A DNA stretch of 64,000 nt, from assembly GCA_008638375.1 (NCBI GenBank), contig CM018048.1, positions 558,001-622,000 on the forward strand, written 5' to 3'. The notes under the pieces were generated by a model. It was given only the letters and a program-made list of their open reading frames with translations. It did not search any database and was not told the origin of the DNA. The position numbers were made by a program, and so were the translations under genes. Shown one piece after another: positions 23,300 to 34,654 of this stretch. The stretch's first letter is position 1, and every line of letters starts with the position of its first letter. The DNA is from Nyssa sinensis (taxonomy: Eukaryota > Streptophyta > Magnoliopsida > Cornales > Nyssaceae).

Positions 23300-23680
23300 A
23301 TGATCTTACTATGCAAACATTGCAAGAAATTCATCCATACGTTTCTGTCTCTCTTCCATTGCAACCTCCATTTGTCTATTGCGCTCTTCCATGCTTTACA
23401 TCCTCATTGTAACTTCCGCTTGCACTCATTCTTTCAATTGTTCTTGTAATTTAGTTCTCATTGTCTCCTTAATTTGTTCCATGTTCTCTTCCAAAGCCTC
23501 GTTGCGTAGTTGCTCGATTTCATACAATCGACAAAACTCATTGATTTGAACACCCTGACTGGATGAAGATAAAGGAGGAGCAAACTTCCCATGGCCAAGG
23601 CCTTTCACATATCCCGACCTCGTTTCCAACACTTTCTTACATATTTCCTCATCACTCAATGCCTCACTACCCTCTACGGG
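23300..23680 (-). pseudogene. CACTA second-ORF remnant (plant Transposase_24-like C-terminus)
   Basis: The minus strand reads VLETRSGYVKGLGHGKFAPP, the signature of the plant CACTA accessory protein (PF03004-type). A glutamine/glutamate-rich coiled coil follows (EQLRNEALEENMEQIKE). The rest of the ORF is missing or broken. It lies downstream of the transposase on the same strand, as usual in En/Spm-like elements. Confidence 0.65.
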
Positions 23681-24159
23681 TGGCTACGATTGGAGGCTAA
23701 TCATGTCATCCTGCAATAATTATAAATGAGACAAGTTATTACAATTAATGAATATAAAATTACAATTTAAAATACGTACATAGAAATGTTGGGACTGAGG
23801 CATGACCCAGCCCTTGCCTTCTTTAAAATGCGCCATCCTCCATAGTTCAATTTGACCAACAGTCTACTATGTCAAGGCATCATGCTATATAATGTATATA
23901 ACGATATTAGTCCTCATTTAGACTTAACTAGTGGTCTACTCAAGGATAAGGCAAAAAAAAAAGTAAGAAAAATGATATTATACCGTCTCATGGAGTTATT
24001 GTACAAATGATTTTGACCCACCACAATGATTTACTTGAAGTTGTGCCTAGTTTGTAGCATTTTTCTTACTTATTTCTTGTAAATAAAAAATGCAGATGTT
24101 TTTCTTAAAGATGTCTTGAAAAGACAAAAAAAAAAAAATCACCCACTAAATAAGGCAAA

Positions 24160-26104
24160 CTAGGCTGCCATTGTTCTTGTGTCTGTTTTCTGCACAATAT
24201 TAGAAGCAAATCCTTCTGGAAACTTCACATCTTTAATCCAAGCACAAAAGCTCTTTCTCTCATTAGATAATAATGTATGACACGCAGGTGGTACAATGAA
24301 TTTATCACCATTCGGTATCAAATGCAATTCCTTTCGTATGCTCATTACCTCTAAATCCATGCGCATTTTGATGTTGTCTTTTGTTTTCCCGTCCAGGTTT
24401 AACAATGTTCCCAACACATTCTTACAAATGTTTTTTTCGATGTGCATAACATCCAGGTTGTGTCGAAGCTTAAGAATTCGCCAATATGATAATTCAAAAA
24501 ATATGCTTCTTTTTGTCCAATTCAACTCTACATCGGTACGCTTTCTTTTATTATTTGTTGGTCACTTTCCAAATAGGTTAGGTTGAAGATGTTCCAATTG
24601 TGCAAGCATATCGTCCCTAAACAAATGCTTTGGTCCCAACCTACTTTCATTTTTTTCGTCAAAGTCATCCTTGTAACACTTCTCCAACTATGCATTCTCG
24701 GCAAAAAACGACGATGACACATGAAACATACCTTTTTTTTATTCTTCAAATACATTGATCCAGCATCCTTATTACAAATTGGGCATGCCATATACCCCTT
24801 CGTGCTCCAACTTGACAAATTTTCGTATGCAGGAAAATCATTAATAGTCCATAACACCGCTGCATGCAACCAGAAGGTCCACCTTGTTACAACATCATAT
24901 GTGTCAATGTCGTTCTCCTATAACTCCTTCAATTCATCTATCAATGGACGTAGATACACATCTATGTCATTTCCAAGTGATTTTGGACCAGGGATCAATA
25001 ATGACATGAAAAGGAAGGGCTCTTTCATACACTTCCAAGGCAGCAAATTATAAGGAATAACCAACACAGGCCGCATGTTATAAGAGTTGCTCATGTCACC
25101 AAACAGATTGAACCCGTTGCTCGCGATGCCCAGTTGGACATTGCGAGGATCCTGCGCAAACCAACAATGTTCCTTGTCAAATTCCTCCCAAGCCAGGCTG
25201 TCTGCTGGATATGTTAGAACATTATCCTGTGGAAGTCATTTTTCTTTGTGCCATCTCATATCTCCAGCCATTTTGACTGACATAAACAACCTTTGTAGCC
25301 TTGGTTTCAAAGGAAAATATCGTAATACCTTTTGAGGATTTTCTTACTTTATCGGCATTAACTTTATACCTCGGCTCACCACATCACGAGCATTCAATCT
25401 CATTTTCGTGATCTCCCGAGAATAATGCACAGTCATATTTGCATGCATGTATAGGTACATAACCAAGACCTAGTTCACACATATACTTCTTACACTCATA
25501 ATTTGACTTCGGGAGTGTCTCACCAGTAGGCAATACCATTTTAATCAATTCCAGAATCATATCAAATGATTTGTTACTCCAATTGTTAATCATTTTTATA
25601 TGCATCAACTTCACAAGGAACTCTAATTTTGAGAACTTCTTACAACCTAGGTAAAGTGGAAGACGCAAATCAGCTGAAAATGCATCAAATGGTTATGGCT
25701 CCTCCCCTTCTACATTAGAATGATCATGACTACTACTTGTTTCCTCTTGCACATTGCTCTTAACATCAATTCTTCCTGCACATACGTTTTCTAACATTTT
25801 TCTCAATCCATCACAACCTTGCTAACTAGCACCATCACGACTACTTTCATTATCCACAGTTATAACTTCATAATCTTCGCCATGAAATACTCATCGGGTG
25901 TAGGTCTTGTCCATTCCATGCAACTCTAAATATGTTTTAGCTACATTAATAGGTTCATAATACCTATTGTTAAATTTTCGTATATGGACATTTAATCTTA
26001 TTGCCTCTATCTGCGCTCAGACGTGCATACTCAATGAAGTCTTTAATTCCTTTCATGTAACTAGGCAAATGTTTACTCGAAAGTTTCATCCAACTCTTAT
26101 CCAT
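24160..26104 (-). pseudogene. CACTA transposase (TNP2-type), degenerate
   Basis: The start at 26104 reads MDKSWMKLSSKHLPSYMKG, then IKDFIEYA and (K)CPY, the transposase-associated domain (PF13963-type). Next is KYMCELGLGYVPIHACKYDC (about 25500-25430), the entry to the TNP2 catalytic region. Then come WTINDFPAYENLSSWSTKGY with CPIC and CHRRFLP (about 24860-24690) and HNLDVMHIEKNICKNVLGTL (about 24460), all in the order of Transposase_21/DUF4218 proteins. Several frameshifts and stops break it, for example near 25960 and 25890. The enzyme would cut and move CACTA ends; this copy is dead. Confidence 0.8.
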
Positions 26105-27617
26105 GTTTGATTCCTACTACAATAAGAAGTAATTAATTAGTATGCTCCATGTGTATATGTTACCCGTTTCCATTAAAGAATTCCTACCATTACTTCATAT
26201 CAAATTATGAAAATTTTGAATGAATTTTTTTTTGGATTAATAATTGGGATGCTGACAACACATCACTTTTAAGTCAAAATATTAAAATAACATATATATC
26301 TAATAAGGATGTTGTAGAAGATAATAACTCTGATTATCTTTTTTGAGTATGAATATTTGATATGGAATTAGGCAAAAATTATGTAGCCATCATTAAGAGA
26401 TTTCATTAGTATTCTTGGAAACAGCTTCATGGAATTACTTAGGATAGCCTTTAAAGAAACCAAGCTTAAGATCAAATTTACATGTTTTTAGAAGTAAAGA
26501 ATTGTAATTGTTCCCCCCCCCCCCCCCCCACCCCAAATAAGTTCTATACATGTCCATTTTTGAATCAAGTCTTGAACCCGACACCTAGATCTATATAGCA
26601 TTTCTTTTGTGTGAAAAAAAAAAATCAGTCAACCCACATATGTTTTAAACTAAAATTGAATGAATCTTTTCTCATTTAAATTAGACATCACAAAATTTTA
26701 TTCCAGAAAATTTCACGCCAAAAGACTAGAAAAACCTAGTGAAAAATATTTTTAAAGTGACAACTAGGTTGCAGTAACATATCTTTCAGCAGCTATGAGT
26801 CATTATCAAAAATTTACCAAAAATAAAATACTTGACCAATTAAAACAAGAATAATTTAAAATTAAAGATTAAACATCATAGTTTGAGTTCCAACTAATGG
26901 TTTTGAAGAATAGTTTACCAATTAAATCATTTTTTGAGATAAAGTTAGACACAACGCAACTAGAACAGAATTTCAGTAATGAGCACTTGAGATTCCAAAA
27001 TTCATAATTCAAGATATAATTGGAATATTGGCATGAACCAAGTAATTCAAAAAAAAGAAAAAAACTAGACGTCTGATATTTTAATTAAAACTCAAATTTC
27101 ATTGGATTTGAATTTGAATTTAAATTAATTAAGTTGTGCCATTTCTAATCTAACCCTATGTTATTGGAATTCTCAAATGTTGTGAGTTTTCTGTAATTCA
27201 TTTCATCTCAAAAACCCACAAACTTACGATTGTCGATATCATACATCCGTTTACATCAAGTTCCAAGAAGCTCGTTACAATATTCCATAAGCTATCTAAC
27301 TCATATTAATCATTCATTTAATTGTTCAACCTCTGCTAAATTAATTATTTAAATTTATTTATTTTTTTGGATTATTACCTAAGTTATTTTATGGTAAGTT
27401 GGTCTCTCCAACAACAGTCTAAAATAAATCCAATGTTGAGTATTATCTTTATCTACTCAAATTTAACTTGTCAATTTAAAATTTCACTATGCAAATATTT
27501 TGACAAGAGAGACATAAATTTATAATCATTCGGTAGAGTTTCTTTTATTCAACATAAAAAATTAAATAAAATAAACAGATGTAAAAATTTATGAAGAGAA
27601 ATTTAAAATACCTATGA
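26105..27617. other. AT-rich region upstream of the CACTA transposase, no gene seen
   Basis: It is probably the 5' part of the transposon or its flank. It has a poly-C run of about 17 near 26513, followed by ACCCC. No coding frame was found. Confidence 0.5.
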
Positions 27618-27819
27618 CGAAAGAGAGAACACAAAATGTGAGCGACGATTAGCGCAGATTTAGCTCTTCGGATCCTTCTTCGTACAGCTGGTTCAGAGAG
27701 AGATCAGAGAAAGGCGCGCGAAAGAGAGAACATAAAATGCGAGCGACGATTGGTGCAGATCTAGCTTTTCGGATCCTTCTTCGTACAGCTGGTTCAGAGA
27801 GAGATCAGAGAGAGGCACG
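27618..27819. repeat. Two-copy tandem repeat, unit 101 bp
   Basis: Units start at CGAAAGAGAGAAC (27618 and 27719) and share CGGATCCTTCTTCGTACAGC. They differ at a handful of positions. A GA-rich tract follows (27862-27892). Confidence 0.85.
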
Positions 27820-27860
27820 CGAAAAAGAGATATCGAGATGAGAGAGTTTAGAGGGAGGCA

Positions 27861-27892
<32 letters not shown>

Positions 27893-27951
27893 CAAATTTC
27901 ACTTTTGTGCCTAAAGAAGGATGTTGCCAATTCCCAATTGATCAGTAAAAT

Positions 27952-28292
27952 TGTCATGCCCCGCACATCCGCCCAGTAATATATTGTCCGCTTTGGGCTT
28001 TCGGCCCTTACGGTTTTGTTCCTCCTAGGTTTTTGCCCAGGAAAATGCCTATTACTGAGGAGATGTGCGCACACCCCTTTTGAATACCTTTACTTCCTCC
28101 CCCCCAGGCTATGTGGGACTCGGTCACCATCCCATTACCCCATCCCCTTAAGGCTCCGCCTCTCCGGAGGCGTGCAGAGGCCTAGCCCGCAGCTCACCAC
28201 ACTTCTGGCTAGGGATTGGCTCTAATACCATATGTCATGCCTCGCCCATCCGACCCAGTAATATATTGTCCGCTTTGGGCTTTCGGCCTTTC
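27952..28292 (-). mobile_element. TRIM-like miniature LTR retrotransposon with tRNA-iMet-type PBS, truncated
   Basis: TGTCATGCC(C/T)CGC begins two direct copies at 27952 and 28233, both running through CAGTAATATATTGTCCGC and GGGCTTTCGGCC. Immediately left of the second copy, on the minus strand, TGGTATTAGAGCC (28230-28218) matches the initiator-Met tRNA primer-binding site apart from one base. This marks the right copy as the 5' LTR of a minus-strand element. The right LTR breaks off after about 60 bp, where an unrelated sequence starts. There is no coding region. Confidence 0.6.
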
Positions 28293-28680
28293 GTGATATT
28301 TTACATTCACCGCTAAAGGGTTTAAAAACTGTCACTAATTACATTTGTGTCGTTTTATCTTTTTGACGCCAATACCTCTGTCATACTTTTGTTGCGGCAC
28401 TTCACGAACTGCAGCAAAGTATTTATGGCGTTTTTAGTAGCGAACTGATTTGTCGATAAAACAAAAAGTATCGTTTGACGAATATGGATAAAAATGACGC
28501 ATTTAGTAGCGTTTGTCTAGTTGTCATTAATTTGGTGGCACTTTTGCCACCGCCGCCAATAGACAACATTTGTGGCTATTGTATAAACGCCGCTAAAGCC
28601 TTTTTTTCTTTGTGGCATTTAACAAACGCTACAATTCTGAAAGTTTTTGCGACCAGTTTATATAAGATCACAAAAATGAT
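28293..28680. other. Possible transposon subterminal region
   Basis: Short motifs recur in both orientations: CACCGCTAAAGG, GCGTTTTTAGTAGCG, AACGCCGCTAAAGCC and TTTAGTAGCGTTTG. This texture is typical of CACTA subterminal zones. No terminal CACTA was found, and the motifs differ from those at 22560-22860, so it would belong to a different element. Confidence 0.35.
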
Positions 28681-28699
28681 ATATATATATATATATATA

Positions 28700-30360
28700 T
28701 GATATTTGTTGATCTAATCTTTTGAGTTATGAGAAAAAATAATCAAAATTTTGTGTCACTGGAAGTACATATAGATGTAATTATATATTATTGTGTCCAT
28801 GTCCTATATAAATATGCAATATATTATTTTTTTACAAGTGTGATTTTATATATTATTATTGTTGTATTTTTTTAATATTCTAAAAAAGAAGTTTACAAGG
28901 GTTGATCGAGTACTAAGAAAACAACTTATTAATTTCTACTCAAAATAAATTGACATTAAAGCTGACAATCATCAGGTACTGATCCTTGGAGTTTAAGTTG
29001 GCTGTTATAACTTTCTTCAACTAGTTGATTATCATCAAGTATTCTATAATTAATTATTTATTGAAGCAAGATATGATATGTTATTAGATGATTGAATCAG
29101 GTTCATGTTTTTACATATGATCATGCTAACATCCACTATTTCAATTTATTTATTTTTGTTTATCTCTACTATTTTAGTTTATTTTGTTTATCCCTACACT
29201 TAAACATAAAAAGTATACTTGATCTAAATTTAATCAATTTTTATTTCATCGTAAATATTCCATTTAATTTTGTAACAAATAATTTTTTTCTATATCTTAG
29301 ACCATCTTATTAATTACACACACATTAAAGTCCGAATTTATATAAAATAAAACCTTTTAACCACATGATAATTTAAGGTGGCACGAGACGCAGACTCTAA
29401 TCTACTATGTGAAAAGAGGGATTTTAATTTCCCTCATCTCAATGTGTTTCTATAAAAATAAAAAATAAATAAATAAAATAAAAAAGGAACCTATCTCATA
29501 TTAGCTTTAGCTTATTGTAACATTAGCTGAAACACACGTTGTTTGTAGAGGTTTTGCATGCGTTGCATTTAAAACTTGGATATGGACTGGGCCAGATGGC
29601 TACCCAAGTTTAAACATTTTTATATTTTTTTCTATGAAGATTTTTTTTATAAAAAAATATTTCCTTGGGCTCTAAGCAAACTGAGGTCGAATAAACCAAG
29701 AATAAGTGACAAGGCATTATATTATAATAATGTGAAAACAAAAGTCAATGCCATTCTTCAGATAATGGGCTTTTGGGCTTTTTTGGAATTCACATTATAT
29801 TATATCCATATTCTATTATGGGCTTTCTTCTGGCTCAAGGATTCCATAACTAGTGTTTATCGTGTATCAATTCTAAGCCTGTGGTTTGTAAAGCATGATA
29901 AGCAACTCAATCTCTCCCATTTTCGTGTTATTGAAATTAAGTTTCATGCCAAAACGTGACAATGGATAAAAAAATATGTCATTTTAAAACCATCTAATTA
30001 ATTAGATGTGATCCACAGTTCAGAGCTAAATTGCTTTATCAGCCTAGTTTAACTAAAGGTACGTACATATCTGCACACCAAGGACTCAAATAGCTTCTAT
30101 CCGACAGAGTCAACTATTGTATTGACTCATAGTAATTACTTAGAGAATAAAACTGAGATTGTGTGTCGCCGTCGTTTGCAACAACGTATAGAGCTGAATA
30201 GACGCGAAAATGATAATTTGTTTGAAATGTAAATCAAACAGTATCAAGAGTTGTCGGTTGTTTTTAATTTCATTGTAGCTGTCACACTGGTAATTAAAAA
30301 ATGGTTGTCCAGCTTCATGATGACGACAAATGTTTTTGTTTTCAACTGATTGAATTTTTC
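28700..30360. other. AT-rich intergenic sequence, nothing recognised
   Basis: Several open frames (29092-29313, 29576-29959) are phenylalanine/leucine/tyrosine-rich, as expected of translated AT-rich DNA. They have no domain, no codon-use signal and no second copy in the window. No RNA gene or transposon end was seen. Confidence 0.5.
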
Positions 30361-30376
30361 AAACATGCTACGAGGA

Positions 30377-30608
30377 GCGCATCCGGGCGTAGCTCACCTG
30401 GTAAGGGTAAAAGCTTCAGGAGACATAAAAGTTATTAGTGTAAGTTCGACTCCCCCCAGTTACAACAAGTCTGTGATTTACTTAATACACAGAGTTTATG
30501 GACGGTTTGGTGTATCCGAGATTTACCTTCTAAGGATAGTCTTCAATCGAAGACTCTAACTGTCATTAAACTAAGTCCTTAAGAAGGTTCCACGTTATCA
30601 AAAAAAAA
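30377..30608 (+). mobile_element. tRNA-derived SINE with 16-bp target site duplication
   Basis: The 5' part has a Pol III A-box-like GTAGCTCACCTGG (about 30389) and a B-box-like GTTCGACTCCC (about 30445), spaced as in tRNA-derived SINEs. The 3' end is a run of A. Flanking direct repeats AAACATGCTACGAGGA (30361-30376) and AAACATGTTACGAGGA (30609-30624) differ at one base, the hallmark of LINE-mediated insertion. It has no ORF, and the length of about 230 bp is normal for plant SINEs. Confidence 0.85.
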
Positions 30609-30624
30609 AAACATGTTACGAGGA

Positions 30625-31409
30625 ACAAGCTCCAAATGATGGGCACAACCAAGTACTATATATTAAATAAACACAGTGAGCCCATCTCTTATTACTCAAC
30701 GTGTCAACTTCCTTAATATTGTTTTGGTGGGCTTTGACATTTTAAAAAATTGTTTAACAAACAAACTGACAATTACAATTTGTTATTTGAAAAGACTTAG
30801 TATTATAAAATAATTAATTTCTTTCACATTATGAATCTGGACGTATTATACTGCCAAATTGATCTGAGTCTTCTGAAAGCTGTGTTTTTTTTTTTCCCGA
30901 AATTTTCCCCTTATACAAACAGAAAATCTAGTGCAAATTATTGTAGTAAGCACGGTCCCAAAAACCCAAATTTGCATCTATGACGTTTGTTTTATGAGAA
31001 GTTCTGTGAAAATTTGGTTCATGTATTATACCAATCACATTCAATCATGTGAATAAATTATCTAACACTGAGGAGGTAAAAAAACTTTTTTTATCCGGTT
31101 AATAACTTATAATTAATTTGGTTCATAAATTTATAATGGCATTAACTTTTAGTTGATTTTATCTGTTGAATTGAATTAAATTCTCATAATATTTTTTTTT
31201 TCCTTCTCTTGTGTCTACGGTGACTTGAATACTACTCTTTTTTAAAAAAAATACAGAGACAATGTCATTAGACGACAAAACCCTCACAATATTTACAATA
31301 TAATTGTATTTTAAGACCTTACACGTATCTTTCTATAACTATATCTATTTGGGACCACCATATGTCCATAATATCAAATTTTATCTAAAATAATGGTGGT
31401 GGTAGTGGT
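30625..31409. other. AT-rich spacer, nothing recognised
   Basis: No coding frame, repeat or RNA gene could be supported. Confidence 0.5.
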
Positions 31410-31970
31410 AGTAACTTTTTCAAGATGTTATGAGTGTTATGATCCTTTATGTAATGATACAAAATGGATCCACCACTTCATTTTGTTGGGGGGAGTGTCA
31501 TGGTTGATAATTTTTTATAGCATTATCAATTGAAGTGAGTTAGTCAGAGGTGGAGCCAGAATTTTATTCGATAGAAGACAACTTAAAACTTATTAATAAA
31601 TTATTTTGTTACTTAAAATTTATAGAAGTTAATTTTTTTTACATGTATGTCTAATAATTTATAAGGATAAAAAATTTAAAAATTTAGTCGAAAGCAACTT
31701 TTTCAAAATATAATGATACAAAATGAACCATCACTTCATTATTTTGTAGGGGAACTGTTGTGGTTGACAATTTTCTTGAGCATTATCAATTGAAGTAATA
31801 ACTAATTTAGTAAAGTGATGGGGGTGGAACCAGAATTTTATTCCAATAGAGGGCAATCTAAAATTTATTAAAAAAATTAAATTTGTTCCTTTAATATTTA
31901 TAAAAGTTGACTATTATTAAATGTATGTCTAATAATTAAAAAGGATAAAAAAAAATTAAATATTTGATTA
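31410..31970. repeat. Diverged two-copy tandem duplication, unit about 280 bp
   Basis: Both units contain CAACTTTTTCAA-like sequence, AATGATACAAAATG, CATCACTTCATT-type sequence, GGTTGA(C/T)AATTTT, GCATTATCAATTGAAGT, a GTGGA(A/G)CCAGAATTTTATT block and AAAATTTATA. The left unit starts near 31410 and the right unit near 31692. Confidence 0.6.
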
Positions 31971-32119
31971 TAACATTCAAAAAACATAGCTAACTGTCTT
32001 GTTCTTTCCATTTCTATTGAAACAGACTACTATTGATGACTTTTTATTGTTCATGAATAGTATCTTATCTGTGCCAAAAGTTGATTTGTCATTTTGCATT
32101 GGCTGATTATCTTTTACTG

Positions 32120-33720
32120 TACTGGATTGTTTTAATCTTTATCCAGATTATAGTAATCTTCGTAAGGGTCTTGACTGTAACAATCTTCTAAAGGATGGTA
32201 AGGATGACTAGATTCTGCGTCAGACTGGGCTTCTGAAACGTGAATGGAAACGTCATCACCTATCTGAGTCACATGTAACATTAACTGCAGGGTTAACTCT
32301 TTAAGGTCTTCTTTTGACTTTCCTTGCAACAGAGTCTAGTCTATATTAGAAGAGGACTTGCAATGGGTTGTTTTACTGATTCCAGGAATTCTTTATTGAT
32401 AAATGTGATAAACCTTTCATGGTTAAGTTTATCTCATCATTTTACTGAGAATTCTCTTATTACTATATTGTTATTAATGGCATAACTCCATTTCATGATC
32501 CAAGGTACTTTGTATTATGTGACTAGCTCTATATTGTTCTTTTTTGGCCTTATTTGCCTCAGAGGCAAAATTTGCATTTAGGTAGCTGAGTCAATGATGA
32601 ACTCTTTACTGAGTGTATTAAGTTCATGGTGAGTTTCCTGGGTCTTAAAGTCTGTGGGACTCTGAAATGTTACTGTATCGTCATCGTTTTCTATGATGTG
32701 TGACTATGATGTATAACAGGGAGTATTAATTTGAGATTTTCACTTTAGACCTTGGAGATCCAAGTTTAGATCTCGTCTTTGTCTAGGTATTAACTTTTCA
32801 GATCTAGGTGTTGAGAGTTCAGATCTGGTATGACTAAGAGTCGTACTAGGGTTTAGAGACCTAAATCTCTATTCATCGAAACTAATCCTAACATATCCAT
32901 CATGGGATTGCTAAATAAGGTCGACGTTGGTTTCTGTGTTTTGGGGTATGGGATGGTTTTCATTTTCAATGATCCATGAAGAAGGAAGGGTTACTTCGGA
33001 CCATTGGATAGATTTAGGAACCTGGATGTTGGCTCCTTCAGAATATGACTGGATAAGAACAATTTTATCTTTAGGACTTTTGTTTACTGCTAAAACATTC
33101 AGATTAGTCTTAAATCACTTATAGTAAATGTGATAGACTAAAGCTATCTATCTTGTTCCTTCTAGCATATTGGTGCTAGAGGTTTGGATATGGAGTGTAA
33201 AGGTTTCAGGACATGTGGGTCATGAAAGCTAACTGTGAAATCTGGGAAACAGTCAAAGTGGACTGGTCCTTAATGTAAATGTGACTCCATTACTCCTAAG
33301 AGACTATCTAAAAAACTGATATGCTTGACGTCTCTAAAGGCTAAGAGAATTGAAACATTTAAACCTCGTCGGATGAGAGGGTTAATGCCTACTTGGACTA
33401 AACCTATGTGAAGGAAATTATATCCCTTTTTAATATGCTGACTCAAAGCTAATTAGGTAAATAAATGACATTTTACTTGGTCTTTGTTGAGAGCATAAGT
33501 TCGCTCTACAATTTTTAAGTTAAGGTTTGAGAGCCTAACCAAGAAAATACTTGGTAGATCTGACTAATAGGAACCTTTGGGATGTTCCAGCTTCTGAGTG
33601 GTTGACTATCTTGGTTTACTTGGTAGTCTTCACCGTTAACTATGTCTGGGATAGAAGGAATAGAAGAAAAAGAAGAGGTGGTTGAATTGGTTTGGCGTGA
33701 GGTTACTGTTCATCTATATA
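32120..33720 (-). pseudogene. Endogenous pararetrovirus (Caulimoviridae-like) remnant, movement-protein region
   Basis: On the minus strand a frame near 33450-33190 shows IGLVQVGINPLIRRGLN and, further on, VHFDCFPDFTVS, the core signature of caulimovirid movement proteins. Another frame near 33040-32980 shows ANIQVPKSIQWSEV, which resembles the segment that follows in these polyproteins. A final open frame of 65 residues (32329-32132) is acidic and ends in a stop. Stops and frame changes are frequent, so nothing here can be expressed as a whole protein. No capsid, protease or reverse transcriptase region was seen. Such fragments are common inert fossils in dicot genomes. Placement in the family is from remembered motifs; the genus is not assignable. 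Confidence 0.65.
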
Positions 33721-34102
33721 TATATATATATATTTTGATAACTCGATATCCGACTCTTTGGGTCGACTAATTCGGGGATCAATCCCACTAGCTATTAGCG
33801 AGGGGACCCGAATAGAGAAAGTGACATCTGCTGAATTTTGACCTAACGACCTCGGGGGGCAAGCCCCTTATAACATATATATTTACAAGTTTCGCTCATG
33901 TTGTGTATGTGATTTCGTCCCTTAAACGCCTTCTATACATTTTTCAACTATTACTTATAGGGGAAAAAAACTTATACATGATCTTGACATTGTTTCCAAA
34001 AAAATATATGAATTCCTCTTTCCTAATACTTATAGAAATGTTTTTTTTATACAGACAAAGGATTTTAAAACCAAAAATTCTATGATTCTCATTTTAGCCT
34101 TG
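33721..34102. other. Spacer left of retrotransposon A
   Basis: It includes a short (TA)n run and a phrase with GATAACTCGATATCCGACTC. No gene was seen. It appears to be the original left flank of the Tat-like insertion. Confidence 0.5.
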
Positions 34103-34107
34103 AATCT

Positions 34108-34566
34108 TGATATACGGTAAAATCACTAACATATTCAAAGCATAACACATGTATATTAAGAGCTCTTCAGCTTAAATATCAGGAAAGATTGTTTTATCTA
34201 GATCAAACAGGCACGGGGGATCAGAGGCATATGTTTCAGAACATAGTACTGTCATCCATGTCCTACTGACCTCAGAATAAGGAAACAGAGTTCAATATGG
34301 CAACTACTATCTTCAGATAGCTTCAAATCCCTACTTTTATGGCTCTTAATCCTACTCAACTTAGGAAATCTGTAACCTATAAATAAGACCATAAGGTATG
34401 CTTTCGATTCATCTTTAATTATTCTTTTCAATTATAGCTTTATTTTCTTTACTAACTTTATTATCGGAGCGGTTACCACCGGAGCTTACCCGGTGACCCT
34501 CTGACCCTGAGTTTTTGACAGGTAGCGAAGGACGGGAGACCCTTCTGATCAAAAAGAGCAACATCA
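34108..34566 (+). repeat. 5' LTR of retrotransposon A
   Basis: 459 bp, TG...CA, collinear with 54883-55341 with scattered substitutions. The following primer-binding region is eroded (TTTAGCGTTGTATATGAGAAC) compared with the better-kept version after 437. Confidence 0.88.
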
Positions 34567-34654
34567 GTTTAGCGTTGTATATGAGAACGACAATCGTTCT
34601 AGCTATTTTTTCTTCAAAACAACAAGTTTTTTATTTTTTTTCTTCTAAAAGACA

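Larger units (their letters stand above)
22497..27950 (-). mobile_element. Degenerate autonomous-type CACTA (En/Spm) transposon, right end not found
   Basis: It begins with a CACTA tip, CACTACAAGACAAAGC, followed by a subterminal zone with several (A/T)TTCCGAC and GGTAAAACATTATTTCCGA repeats (22560-22860). It carries two decayed transposase genes on the minus strand. The other end should lie right of 26104, since the transposase start is there. No inverted CACTA tip was seen before the TRIM-like element at 27952, so the right boundary is approximate. Confidence 0.7.

Noticed and set aside
29576..29959. 127-residue open frame on the plus strand
   Set aside because: Phe/Tyr/Trp-rich with poly-T tracts; no domain, no flanking signals, no second copy. 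Treated as AT-rich noise.
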